Source: Sphingomonas sp. URHD0057 (GTDB taxonomy: Bacteria; Pseudomonadota; Alphaproteobacteria; Sphingomonadales; Sphingomonadaceae). Taken from it: a DNA stretch of 64,000 bases. The first letter of the stretch is position 1; the number at the start of each line of letters is the position of its first letter. The position numbers were made by a program, and so were the translations under genes. Shown piece by piece: positions 30,211-39,199 of the stretch. Location: the NCBI RefSeq assembly GCF_000620665.1, contig NZ_JIAU01000008.1, positions 62,001 to 126,000 of the forward strand, written 5' to 3'. The notes under the pieces were generated by a model that did not search any database, had not been told where the DNA came from, and saw only the letters and a program-made list of their open reading frames with translations.

Positions 30211-31127
30211 TTGCCCGCGGCTTCCTTCGCCAACCGTTCATCGAGCTTCTGGGTCAATGACCCCGCGTACGCGCGGCAGGCGTTCGGGTCGCTGAGCGGC
30301 GCTAGGCCGAGCAGGCGCTTGGGCATGTTGCTCGCCGCCGGATGGGGCGTCAGCAGGATGTCGCAATCGAGCGCCGCGACCTTGGCGATGCTCTTGCGGA
30401 AGGTGGCGACCAGCGCAGGATGCGCGGAGAAGCGGTAGTCGTCGCGGCTGACCGCGGTCAGGCTGTCGGCATAGACGATCTGGCGGCAGACGCCGCCATC
30501 GCACGCGCCCCAATGCCAGGTCGTTGCCCCCGCCGTATGCCCCGGGGTCGCGACCGGAAACAGCGCGAGACTGCCGAGCCGCACCATTTCGCCCTCCTGG
30601 ACGATGCGGTCGACCCGCGCCGGCGGAAACGGCTTTAGGACACCCGCCTGCGGATCGTCCGCGCTGGGCGAGCCGGTCCTCAGCACGTTCGCCGCGGCGG
30701 CCGACGCATAAAGCTGGGCGCCGGTCAGCTGCTGCAGCCGGGCGATGCCGCCGGCATGATCGAAATGCTCGTGGCTGTTGAGGATGATGCGCACGTCGCG
30801 CGGGCTGAACCCGAGTTCGCGAATGTTGTTGGCGATCAGGTCCGCCGCGGCTTCCGGACCGCCGTCGATCAGGATGTCGCCTTTGTCGCCGACGATCAGG
30901 ATCGAGGAGATGCCGCACGTCCCGACGAGATAGGTGTTGGCGTGGATGCGCACCGGCGGCGCCGGCTTTTCCCAATCGTCCGAATCCCTGCAGGCGTCGG
31001 CCCACAGCGGCCCGGCGGTTTCGATCGGCGCGATGGGCGCCGCCACGCGAGGCGGCGGCTTGCCGAACGGAATCGAGATCTGGGCGGCAAGCAGCAACGC
31101 CGGGGCGATGACGGCCTTAGCGAACAT
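30207..31127 (-). CDS. Subclass B3 metallo-beta-lactamase-like protein
   Basis: 306 residues from ATG 31127 (MFAKAVIAPALLLAAQISIP, signal peptide); an ATG four codons earlier is possible. All B3 zinc ligands are visible: HEHFDH for His116/His118/Asp120/His121, the His in TPGHTAGATTW (196) and His in LTPHPAAS (263); YADSLTAVS supplies Ser221. B3 enzymes hydrolyse beta-lactams including carbapenems, though many environmental relatives have weak activity. The operon context (SDR, prmA, S10 peptidase) says nothing of resistance and no transfer signs are seen, so it would be intrinsic. Confidence 0.82.
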   Translation of the reverse strand: MFAKAVIAPALLLAAQISIPFGKPPPRVAAPIAPIETAGPLWADACRDSDDWEKPAPPVRIHANTYLVGTCGISSILIVGDKGDILIDGGPEAAADLIANNIRELGFSPRDVRIILNSHEHFDHAGGIARLQQLTGAQLYASAAAANVLRTGSPSADDPQAGVLKPFPPARVDRIVQEGEMVRLGSLALFPVATPGHTAGATTWHWGACDGGVCRQIVYADSLTAVSRDDYRFSAHPALVATFRKSIAKVAALDCDILLTPHPAASNMPKRLLGLAPLSDPNACRAYAGSLTQKLDERLAKEAAGK

Positions 31128-31821
31128 AGCTGGCGCCATTGACGTCGATGACGCTGCCGGTCGCCGAAGCCGGCGCGTCCACCGCCAGCCAGCGGATCGT
31201 CTCCGCGACCTCGTCGGTCGAGGCGACGCGGCCGAGCGGGATGTCGGCGATGATCTTCGCGCCGCCGCGCCCTTGCAGATACTCCTCGGTCATCTCGGAC
31301 ACGGTGAAACCGGGCGCCACTCCGAAACAGAGGATGCCGTCCGCCGCATAACCCCGGGCGATGGTCTTGATGACGGCCAGCAGCGCGCCCTTCGACGCGG
31401 CGTAATGCCAGTGCTGGGGCGAGTCGCCGCGAAAGGCTGCGCGGCTGATGACGTTGACGATCCGCCCGCCTTCGCCCCGATCGAGGAAGTGCGAGACGGC
31501 GAGACGGCTGAGATCGGCCGCGGCCTGCAGGTTGATGGTCAGCGTGCGGTGCCACGCGGAGTGCCACTCGTCGTCGGTCGCGTTGTCGGCGACGCTTTCA
31601 TAGATGCCGGCGTTGTTGACCAGCACGTCGATGCGCCCATCGAGCTCATCGAGCGCGGTATCCCAGATCGCCCGGGGCGCGCCGGGATCGGCAAGGTCAC
31701 CGGCGATCAGCAGGTCGCTGCCCCGCGTCGAATGACCAAGGACGTTATGGCCGTGGCGCTTGAGGAGCGCGTAAGCGGCGCCGCCAATGCCGCGGCTGGC
31801 GCCGGTGATGAGGATGTTCAT
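31117..31821 (-). CDS. Short-chain dehydrogenase/reductase (SDR)
   Basis: 234 residues, classical SDR. The N-terminal coenzyme motif is TGASRGIG, NNAG follows at about residue 68, and the catalytic Ser and YxxxK are in VISRAAF and HYAASKGAL. The C-terminal PGFTVSEM and GSVIDVNGAS fit a FabG-like oxidoreductase using NAD(P)H. Substrate is unknown. First gene of the minus-strand run with the B3 lactamase, prmA and S10 peptidase; its end overlaps the lactamase start. Confidence 0.88.
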   Translation of the reverse strand: MNILITGASRGIGGAAYALLKRHGHNVLGHSTRGSDLLIAGDLADPGAPRAIWDTALDELDGRIDVLVNNAGIYESVADNATDDEWHSAWHRTLTINLQAAADLSRLAVSHFLDRGEGGRIVNVISRAAFRGDSPQHWHYAASKGALLAVIKTIARGYAADGILCFGVAPGFTVSEMTEEYLQGRGGAKIIADIPLGRVASTDEVAETIRWLAVDAPASATGSVIDVNGASYVR

Positions 31822-31860
31822 GGCGCCCGCCTACCCTTCCGGGCGCGGCGGGGGAAGAAG

Positions 31861-33150
31861 TCAGGCGACCATGCCGTTGACGAAGGCCTTGGCGGTCGAC
31901 TTGAAGTTGGCGATCTGCTCGCTGAAGCGGCCGAAGCCCTGCTCCACCTCGTCGATGTCCTGGGCGACGTTCTCGGTATCGGTGCGGATCGCGGCGATGG
32001 TCGAGCTCATCGAGTCGGCGGCGAGCGCGGTCTCGTCGACCGCGGCGGTGATCATCGTCACCGTCTGCGCCTGCAACTCCATCGCCTGGCGGATGCGGTC
32101 GGCGGAGGTTTGCACTTCCTCGACGGTGCCCTGGATCGACCCATTGGCCTCGACCGTCTGGCGCGTCGCCTGCTGGATCGCGGTGATCTTGGCGGTGATA
32201 TCGTCGGTCGCCCGCGCCGTCTGTGAGGCTAGGCTCTTCACTTCCTGGGCGACGACCGCGAAGCCGCGGCCGGCATCCCCGGCGCGTGCCGCCTCGATGG
32301 TCGCGTTGAGCGCGAGAAGGTTGGTCTGGCCCGCGATGTCGCGGATCAGGCTGAGAATCGATTCGATCGCCTCCACGTGCGCGGACAGCGCCTGGCTGAC
32401 CTTGACCGCCTGGCTCGCCTGATCGCCCGCGCGCGTCGCGACCTCGGCTGCGGTTTCGACCTCGGTCCGCGCATCTTCGATCGCGCGAATGAGGCCGGCG
32501 GCGGTCTGGGCGGCTTCGCGCATGGCGACGGCCGACTGCTCGGCAGCGGCGGCGACTTCGCTGGTTTTGCCGAGCATGCCGCGGGCCGAGGCCGCGGTAG
32601 CGCGGGTGCGGTCGGTCAGGCTTTTCGACTGGTCAGTCGATGCCCGTACCAATTCGCCGACGCGGTGCTCGAACTGCTCGCTTTCATGACCCCGCTGGTC
32701 GGCGGCCTCGATCGACTGGAGCACCGCCACTTGCGCGAGGATGATGTCCGTCTCGATGATGTCTATGCGGTAATAGGCCGACATGCAGCGCGCGAGCTGA
32801 TCGCAATCGCCATCGAGCTGCTTGGTCAATGAGCTGAAGATCCGATCCGCGATCTCGAAACGATCCGCGATATATTCCGGCACGGAAGTATGGTCGTGGT
32901 AGAGCTGCCGTCCATATTCGGCGATCGACTGTATCCAGGTCGCATCGATGTTGCCCGAATAAATCGCGGAATACCGGTCCGCCCGGTCGGATCCGAACTG
33001 TGCCCCAATCTCGGCGACCACGAACCCGAGCATATGGTCCCTGAACAGTTTAACGTCGCGCTCGAGCGAACCGCCCGGGTTATAGGCCTTCAGCCGTGCG
33101 CTCACCTGTTCGTCGGTCAATCGCTGCAGCTGTGCGGTCTCGCCAGTCAT
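31861..33150 (-). CDS. Methyl-accepting chemotaxis-type transducer with globin-coupled-sensor-like N-terminus
   Basis: 429 residues from ATG 33150 (GGAGAG ahead); the longer frame runs into sdhC's upstream region. No membrane span, so it is cytoplasmic. The N-terminal 170 residues, with [20 protein letters not shown] followed by [15 protein letters not shown], resemble the globin-coupled sensor domain of HemAT, with a candidate proximal haem His. The C-terminal half is an MCP signalling domain with the hairpin [20 protein letters not shown] and the conserved [19 protein letters not shown]. This suggests an oxygen sensor feeding CheA, or a non-motility pathway. No che or flagellar genes occur in the window. 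Confidence 0.75.
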   Translation of the reverse strand: MTGETAQLQRLTDEQVSARLKAYNPGGSLERDVKLFRDHMLGFVVAEIGAQFGSDRADRYSAIYSGNIDATWIQSIAEYGRQLYHDHTSVPEYIADRFEIADRIFSSLTKQLDGDCDQLARCMSAYYRIDIIETDIILAQVAVLQSIEAADQRGHESEQFEHRVGELVRASTDQSKSLTDRTRATAASARGMLGKTSEVAAAAEQSAVAMREAAQTAAGLIRAIEDARTEVETAAEVATRAGDQASQAVKVSQALSAHVEAIESILSLIRDIAGQTNLLALNATIEAARAGDAGRGFAVVAQEVKSLASQTARATDDITAKITAIQQATRQTVEANGSIQGTVEEVQTSADRIRQAMELQAQTVTMITAAVDETALAADSMSSTIAAIRTDTENVAQDIDEVEQGFGRFSEQIANFKSTAKAFVNGMVA

Positions 33151-33272
33151 CCGTCGCTCTCCGTGCTTCACTTTGTCGTGTTGCCGACGCTCTTGCCGCA
33201 CAATGGTTAAGACCGGGTTAGACGATGCCCAAAACTTGCCTCGCATCGGAGGCGGCCTTAAGCGGCGGCTCC

Positions 33273-33668
33273 ATGGCAAAAGCTCCACCGCGCCCACTCT
33301 CGCCCCATCTGACCGTCTGGCGATGGGGACCCCACATGCTCATTTCGATCCTTCACCGCGTGACCGGCGTCGGGCTGTCGATCGCCGGCCTGGCCGTGCT
33401 GACGTGGTGGCTGATGGCGCTCGCCGGCGGGACCGAGGCCTATGCCACCTTCGCCAAGGCGGCCGTCCACCCGCTGGGCATCATCGTCCTCGTCGGGCTG
33501 ACCTGGGCCTTTTTCCAGCACCTCTTCTCGGGCATCCGCCACTTGGTGATGGACACCGGCGCCGGCTTCGAGCTCGACACCAACAAGCGTTTCGCCATCC
33601 TGACGCTCGTCGGCTCGGTGCTACTGACCGCGCTCCTGTGGGTCTACATCCTGGAGTACCGCGCATGA
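33273..33668 (+). CDS. sdhC: Succinate dehydrogenase cytochrome b556 subunit SdhC
   Basis: 131 residues from ATG 33273 ([19 protein letters not shown]). RPLSPHL, the quinone-site SILHRVTG and the haem-ligand region [12 protein letters not shown] are diagnostic of SdhC. Three membrane spans anchor complex II. Its stop overlaps the sdhD ATG (ATGA). It diverges from the transducer gene, sharing a 120-base promoter region. Confidence 0.94.
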   Translation: MAKAPPRPLSPHLTVWRWGPHMLISILHRVTGVGLSIAGLAVLTWWLMALAGGTEAYATFAKAAVHPLGIIVLVGLTWAFFQHLFSGIRHLVMDTGAGFELDTNKRFAILTLVGSVLLTALLWVYILEYRA

Positions 33669-34060
33669 GCCTCGGCGAGAGCGCCAGCCCGCTTGGCCGC
33701 GCTCGCGGCCTCGGCTCGGCCCGCGAAGGTGGCGAGCATTGGCTGACTGAACGAGTCACCAGTGTCGCCTTGCTTCTGCTCGGCTCCTGGTTGATCGCCT
33801 CGCTGCTGTTGCTGCCGAGCCTGGACCAGCGCACCGTTTTCGAATGGCTGCGCGCGCCGAGCGGCGCGGTGCCGATGGCGCTGCTGATCATTGTCGGCTT
33901 CAAGCATGCGCTCGACGGGATGAAGGTCGTCGTCGACGATTATGTGCATGAGCCCGGCAACAATTTCGCCTTGAACACCTTGCTGCTGTTCCTTGCCGTC
34001 GGCGGCGCTGCGCTGTCGCTGTTCGCACTCGCTCGCATCACCCTCGGGGGCGGGGCTTGA
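33665..34060 (+). CDS. sdhD: Succinate dehydrogenase membrane anchor subunit SdhD
   Basis: 131 residues with three spans. [20 protein letters not shown] is the alphaproteobacterial SdhD start, and [18 protein letters not shown] carries the haem/quinone-region His and Asp-Tyr. Together with SdhC it anchors SdhAB in the inner membrane and passes electrons to ubiquinone. It overlaps sdhC upstream (ATGA) and sdhA downstream (TTGA). Confidence 0.92.
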   Translation: MSLGESASPLGRARGLGSAREGGEHWLTERVTSVALLLLGSWLIASLLLLPSLDQRTVFEWLRAPSGAVPMALLIIVGFKHALDGMKVVVDDYVHEPGNNFALNTLLLFLAVGGAALSLFALARITLGGGA

Positions 34061-35856
34061 GTGCTTACCAGATCGTCGACCACAGCTACGACGTGGTGGT
34101 CGTCGGGGCGGGCGGAGCCGGGCTGCGCGCCACCATGGGAGCCGCCGAGCAGGGCCTGAAGACGGCCTGCATCACCAAGGTTTTCCCGACCCGCAGCCAT
34201 ACCGTCGCCGCGCAAGGCGGGATCGCTGCGGCGCTCGGCAATATGGGCCCGGATCATTGGACCTGGCACATGTACGATACAGTCAAGGGCTCCGACTGGC
34301 TCGGCGACCAGGACGCCATCGAATATATGGTGCGCGAGGCGCCCGCCGCGGTGATCGAGCTCGAACATGCCGGTCTGCCGTTCAGCCGCACGGCCGACGG
34401 GAAAATCTACCAGCGCGCGTTTGGCGGGATGACCCAGAATATGGGCGAGGGGCCGGCCGCCCTGCGAACTTGCGCAGCCGCCGACCGCACCGGTCACGCG
34501 ATGCTCCACACGCTCTACCAGCAGAGCCTCAAGCGCGACGCCGACTTTTTCATCGAATATTTCGCGCTCGACTTGATCACGGAAGACGGCGTCTGCCGCG
34601 GGGTCGTCGCGCTGAACCTTGATGATGGGTCGGTGCACCGGTTCCGGGCCCAGGCGGTTGTCATTGCAACCGGCGGCTATGGCCGCATTTATTTCTCCTG
34701 CACCGGCGCCCACACCCAGACGGGCGACGGCAATGGCATGGTCCTTCGCGCCGGCCTGGCGCTCCAGGACATGGAGTTCGTCCAGTTCCACCCGACCGGC
34801 CTCTACGGTGTCGGAGTGCTGATTACCGAGGGCGCGCGGGGCGAAGGCGGCTATCTGACCAATGCGAGCGGGGAACGCTTCATGGAGCGTTATGCGCCGC
34901 ATGCGAAGGATCTCGCCAGTCGCGACGTCGTCTCACGCTCGATGGCGATGGAAATTCGCGAGGGCCGCGGCGTCGGCGAGCTCAAGGACCACATCTGGCT
35001 TCACCTCGACCACATCGACCCGAAGATCCTGCACGAGCGACTGCCCGGCATTACAGAAACGGCGAAGACTTTTACGGGCGTCGACCTCACGCGCCAGCCG
35101 GTCCCGGTGGTTCCGACAGTCCACTACAACATGGGCGGCATCCCAACGAACTATCATGGCGAGGTCGTGACCCTTAAGGACGGCAACCCCGATATGGTCG
35201 TCCCGGGCCTGTTCGCGGTCGGCGAAGCGGCCTGCGTGAGCGTCCACGGCGCCAACCGCCTCGGCTCGAACAGCCTGATCGACCTCGTCGTATTCGGCCG
35301 CGCCGCGGGCCTGCGCCTGGGGGAGACGCTCAAGACGGGCATCATCCAGGAAGAGCTGCCGAAGGACTCCGCCGAGCTCGCGCTGTCCCGGCTCGACAAG
35401 TTCCGCCACGCTGAGGGCGGCAGCCCGACCGCCGAAATCCGCCTCGACATGCAACGGGTCATGCAGGCGGATTGCGCGGTGTTCCGCACCGACCGCACGC
35501 TTGGCGACGGCGTCGCCAAGATCGACAAGGTCTATCAGCGCATGGCCGACGTGCATGTTACCGACCGCAGCCTGATCTGGAACAGCGACCTGGTCGAAAC
35601 GCTCGAGCTCGACAACCTCCTCGGCCAAGCCGTGGTTACCATGCGTTGCGCCGCCAACCGCAAGGAGAGCCGCGGCGCCCACATGCAGGAGGATTATCCC
35701 GAGCGCGACGACAAGAACTGGATGAAGCACACTATCGCCTGGTTCGACGGCTGGGGCGGAAATGGCGGCGACGTCCGCATCGACTACCGCCCGGTCCACG
35801 ACTTCACGCTCACCGACGACATCCAGTACATCAAGCCCAAGGCGCGGGTGTATTGA
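34057..35856 (+). CDS. sdhA: Succinate dehydrogenase flavoprotein subunit SdhA
   Basis: 599 residues from a TTG overlapping the sdhD stop. FAD is bound through [13 protein letters not shown] and linked covalently to the His in [11 protein letters not shown]. The active-site HPTGLYG, the ARGEGGYL block and the Arg in [13 protein letters not shown] are present, with GGIPTNYHG and [20 protein letters not shown] downstream. It oxidises succinate to fumarate in the TCA cycle. No sdhB follows; the next gene is an MBL-fold protein after 149 bases. Confidence 0.96.
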   Translation: MSAYQIVDHSYDVVVVGAGGAGLRATMGAAEQGLKTACITKVFPTRSHTVAAQGGIAAALGNMGPDHWTWHMYDTVKGSDWLGDQDAIEYMVREAPAAVIELEHAGLPFSRTADGKIYQRAFGGMTQNMGEGPAALRTCAAADRTGHAMLHTLYQQSLKRDADFFIEYFALDLITEDGVCRGVVALNLDDGSVHRFRAQAVVIATGGYGRIYFSCTGAHTQTGDGNGMVLRAGLALQDMEFVQFHPTGLYGVGVLITEGARGEGGYLTNASGERFMERYAPHAKDLASRDVVSRSMAMEIREGRGVGELKDHIWLHLDHIDPKILHERLPGITETAKTFTGVDLTRQPVPVVPTVHYNMGGIPTNYHGEVVTLKDGNPDMVVPGLFAVGEAACVSVHGANRLGSNSLIDLVVFGRAAGLRLGETLKTGIIQEELPKDSAELALSRLDKFRHAEGGSPTAEIRLDMQRVMQADCAVFRTDRTLGDGVAKIDKVYQRMADVHVTDRSLIWNSDLVETLELDNLLGQAVVTMRCAANRKESRGAHMQEDYPERDDKNWMKHTIAWFDGWGGNGGDVRIDYRPVHDFTLTDDIQYIKPKARVY

Positions 35857-36005
35857 GGGCCGCCTGAGGCTTTGGCCGCATAGAGCCTAGGGAAATGCAA
35901 GTCGCGGCTCCCTTTTGCAGATATTTCTAAAGCAACCGACGAGTTTCACTTTTCGCCGCAAATTTGAGTAGCTAGCTTCACCGAAGTCCATCGGGGGGAG
36001 AGCAA

Positions 36006-36989
36006 ATGCGGTTGAGCCTGTTCCTACTCATAATGACCAGTCCGGCGAGCGCCACCGCGGCTCCGTCGCTTCCGACCGGTTATCATTTGATCCCCGGTGC
36101 AGTGCCGCTCGACAGCGGGCCCGACGGCAACTCGATCGTCATCGACGCTCCGAAGGGCCTGATCGTGGTCGATACCGGCCGCCACCCCGAACATGCGCAG
36201 GCGGTCATCGATTATGCCAGGCAGCAGGGCAAACCGATCGCCGCCATCGTCAACTCGCACTGGCATCTCGATCATACGACGGGCAATTGGGATATCCGCC
36301 AAGCATATCCGGGCGTTGCCATCTACGCGAGCAATGCGCTGGAGGGTGCGCTCGTCACCTTCCTCGCCGACAGCAAGGCCGATGCCGAAAAGGCGCTCGC
36401 CGACCCCAAGACCACGCAATCGGCGCGCGACCAGATTCTGCGTGGGCGCTCCGTCCTCGACCATCCCGAGCGCATCAAGCCCAATCACATCGTCGTGAAG
36501 TCGGGCAAGATGGCCATCGCCGGCCGTCCGCTCGACGTCCATCTGGCCAAAATTGCTGCGACCGAGGGCGACGTGTGGCTTTACGACCCGAAGACGCGAG
36601 TCGCGGTTGTCGGTGATCTCGTCGTCGATATCGTGCCGTTCATGGATAGCGCCTGTCCCGACGGCTGGAGCAAGGCGCTGGGCGAGGTCGCCAAGGTACC
36701 CTTCACGGTGCTGATTCCGGGCCACGGAGCGGTGATGAGCCGGGCCGATTTCGCCGAGTGGCGCACGGCCTATGACAATTTCGTCAAATGCGGCCATTCC
36801 ACCGCCGGCAAAAAGACCTGCGTCGACGGCTGGTCGCGCGATGCCGCGAGGTTCATTGATGCCGCGCACAAGGACTATGCGCGCGAGGCCGCGGATTATT
36901 ATCTGGAGACGCGCCTGCGCTCCTCAGCGGAAGAGCAGCAACGCTTCTGCCGGCCGCTGACCGCCGCGACCTGGCGTAAGCCCGCCTGA
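36006..36989 (+). CDS. Secreted MBL-fold metallohydrolase-like protein, one metal ligand replaced
   Basis: 327 residues with signal peptide MRLSLFLLIMTSPASATAA and a strong GGGGGGAG ribosome site. The first zinc motif HWHLDH (85-90) is intact, as are the later Asp in VVGDLVVD and His in IPGHGAV. The second-site His expected in the AHTxGD motif is Ala (IAATEGD, residue 185). The C-terminal domain after residue 240 has three Cys that could pair. Resembles the QPE/SoxH-like group of periplasmic MBL proteins. An AT-richer 149-base spacer with its likely promoter precedes it. Confidence 0.72.
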   Translation: MRLSLFLLIMTSPASATAAPSLPTGYHLIPGAVPLDSGPDGNSIVIDAPKGLIVVDTGRHPEHAQAVIDYARQQGKPIAAIVNSHWHLDHTTGNWDIRQAYPGVAIYASNALEGALVTFLADSKADAEKALADPKTTQSARDQILRGRSVLDHPERIKPNHIVVKSGKMAIAGRPLDVHLAKIAATEGDVWLYDPKTRVAVVGDLVVDIVPFMDSACPDGWSKALGEVAKVPFTVLIPGHGAVMSRADFAEWRTAYDNFVKCGHSTAGKKTCVDGWSRDAARFIDAAHKDYAREAADYYLETRLRSSAEEQQRFCRPLTAATWRKPA

Positions 36990-37035
36990 CTTTCTGCGCC
37001 GTGACGAGGCGACACCCTTGTTGTATGTCGGCGCG

Positions 37036-37991
37036 ATGCTGACCCCGGTTGCTGTGGATCACGACGAGCGCGAGCGGCTCCAAAACATGTTCGAACAGGC
37101 ACCCGGATTCATGGCCCTGCTCGAAGGTGGGACCACCGTTTCACGGTAGCCAACCACGCGTTCCACGAGCTTGTCGGCGACCGCGACCTCGTCGGGCGGA
37201 CGGTCGCCAATGCCATCCCCGAATTTGCCGGCCAGGGCTTCGTCGAGATCCTCGACCAGGTCGCATCGACCGGCCAACCCTATGTCGGCCATGTGATGCC
37301 GCTGCGGTTGCCCGGCACGGACGGAGGGACGGAAAAGATGTTCCTCGATCTCGTCTTTCAACCGGTGCTCGACGCGGCCGGCGAGCAAACGGCAATCTTC
37401 GTCGCCGGCCACAATGTCACCGACGACAAGCGGAACGCGACACTTCGCACCGCGCACAACCGGGTTCTCGAGCTCGCGATCGGCGACAGCCCGCTCGAGA
37501 CGACGCTGGGTGAGCTGATCAGGATTGTCGAAACGACATCACGCACCGACGTACTCGGCTCGATCCTGCTACTCGATGCGGACGGCAAGCACTTGCGCCA
37601 CGGGGCTGCGCCGACCCTGCCCAAGGCTTATAGCGAGGCGATCGACGGCGCGGAGATCGGCCCGTGCGCCGGCTCGTGCGGGACCGCCGCCTTCACCGCC
37701 GAACCCGTGTTCGTGTCGGACATCGAAACCGATCCCTTATGGGCAGACTTTAAACAGGTCGCGCTTCCTCACGGGCTTCGAGCTTGCTGGTCGACCCCCA
37801 TTCTCACCCGCGGGCGCAAGGTGCTGGGCACCTTCGCCATGTACCACCGCGAGCCGCGCGAACCGACCATTCGCGACCTGATGCTGGTCGATCTGGTGAC
37901 TCAGACGGCGGCCCTGGTGATCGACCGTGAACGCGCCCAGGCCGCGCTCCGCTCGATCGCCACAATGACTCATTCGTCCTCGTCTTCGTAG
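37036..37991 (+). pseudogene. PAS-GAF sensor gene, frameshifted and without its kinase half
   Basis: An ATG at 37036 reads LQNMFEQAPGFMALLEGG, a PAS-domain opening, but stops at TAG 37147. The sequence continues in another frame with HRFTVANHAFHELVGDRDLV, then a GAF domain (TSRTDVLGSILLLDADGKHL ... WSTPILTRGRKVLGTFAMYH). Adding a single base near GGGACCACC (about 37129-37137) would join them. The frame ends with IDRERAQAAL and a Ser-rich tail that overlaps the convergent exonuclease gene. Relatives normally continue into further PAS and an HWE-type kinase. A sequencing error could explain the frameshift but not the missing C-terminus. Confidence 0.7.
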
Positions 37992-38968
37992 CCGACTAGG
38001 TTTAGCTCGCACGCCTTGATCTGGTGGGTCATGCACCAATGCTTGAGCGCTTCCTCGCGGCCGTGGGTGATCCACACCTCGGTCGGCGCGAGCTCACGGA
38101 TGGTCATCGTCAATTCGTCCCAGTCGGCGTGATCGGAGATGATCAGCGGCAGCTCGACGTTGCGCTGGCGCGCGCGCTGGCGGATGCGCATCCAACCTGA
38201 GGCCATGGCGGTCACGGGGTCCGGCAGCCGGCGCGACCAGCGGTCGTTGAGCGCTCCGGGCGGCGCAATCACGATGTGGCCGGCCATTTCCCGCTTGGTC
38301 GCGCCGGTCGCGGGGCGAAGCTCGCCGAGCTCGACCCCGAAGCTCTCATACAGCTCGTTGAGCCGCTCGATCGCACCATGGAAATAGATCGGGGCGTGGT
38401 GGCCGCGGGCCCGCAACTCGGTGATGATCCGCTGCGCCTTGCCCAAGGCATAAGCGCCGACGAGCACGCACCGCGACCGGTCTGAATGGAGGCGGTGCAG
38501 CAAGCGATCGATCTCGCTGCCGGTGTCGGGATGGCGGAACACCGGCAGGCCGAAGGTCGCCTCGGTAATGAAGATGTCGCACGGCACGGGAACAAAGCAT
38601 GGGCAGGTCGGGTCGGGTCGGCGCTTGTAATCACCGGAGACGACGACCCGCTCGCCCTTGTGTTCCAGCACGATCTGGGCGGAGCCGAGCACATGCCCGG
38701 CGGGGACGAACCGGACATCGACCTCGCCGACGCGGATCGTCTCGTCATAGATGATGCCCTGGCCCGACTGCGGGCCGTAGCGAGTCTCCATAATGGTGAG
38801 GGTCTCCGGGGTGGCCAGCACCGCGCCGTGGCCGCCCCGCGCATGATCGGCGTGCCCGTGAGTGACCAATGCCTTCGCCTTGGGCCGCGACGGATCGATC
38901 CACGCGTCGGCGGGCCGTACGTAAATGCCCTCGGGATGGGACTCGATCCAGGAACCCAATCGCGCCAT
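37970..38968 (-). CDS. DNA ligase-associated exonuclease (MBL/beta-CASP fold)
   Basis: 332 residues. The metallo-beta-lactamase motif HGHADHARGG, then GHVLGSAQIVLE and VSGDYKR, and beta-CASP elements including SDHADWDEL and WITHGRE, identify the family defined as TIGR04122, a putative exonuclease found next to an ATP-dependent DNA ligase, an Lhr-like helicase and the phosphoesterase PdeM. The tail is acidic (GYEDEDE). It diverges from a 59-aa membrane-protein gene and the Lhr-type helicase; the ligase and PdeM are not in the window. Confidence 0.88.
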   Translation of the reverse strand: MARLGSWIESHPEGIYVRPADAWIDPSRPKAKALVTHGHADHARGGHGAVLATPETLTIMETRYGPQSGQGIIYDETIRVGEVDVRFVPAGHVLGSAQIVLEHKGERVVVSGDYKRRPDPTCPCFVPVPCDIFITEATFGLPVFRHPDTGSEIDRLLHRLHSDRSRCVLVGAYALGKAQRIITELRARGHHAPIYFHGAIERLNELYESFGVELGELRPATGATKREMAGHIVIAPPGALNDRWSRRLPDPVTAMASGWMRIRQRARQRNVELPLIISDHADWDELTMTIRELAPTEVWITHGREEALKHWCMTHQIKACELNLVGYEDEDE

Positions 38969-39019
38969 TGCGAGCTATATAGGCGCGACGGCGACAAGTT
39001 CCCGCGGGAGGAGTGAGAC

Positions 39020-39199
39020 ATGGACGAAGCTTCGTGGTGGATCATCGACATCGTCGGCCCGGTCATCCTGCTGATCGTGCTGATCTGGCTGGTGATGCGC
39101 CGCCGCTCCAACCGGACCACCGACCAGACCGAGGCCGGCACGCGCGAGCTCTATGCCGAAGAGGAGCAGCGGCGCCGCGAGGGGTCTGACGACCTCTGA
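39020..39199 (+). CDS. 59-residue single-span membrane protein
   Basis: MDEASWWIIDIVGPVILLIV begins a short protein with one membrane helix (about 7-26), a basic MRRRSNR stop-transfer and an acidic, Arg/Glu-rich tail ending GSDDL. A strong ribosome site GGGAGGAG lies 7 bases before the ATG. Its TGA overlaps the presumed CTG start of the helicase. No function is known; its tight coupling suggests a place in the same operon. Confidence 0.65.
   Translation: MDEASWWIIDIVGPVILLIVLIWLVMRRRSNRTTDQTEAGTRELYAEEEQRRREGSDDL

Noticed and set aside
37049-37513. 154-residue Arg-rich ORF
   Set aside because: Out-of-frame shadow of the PAS-GAF sensor.
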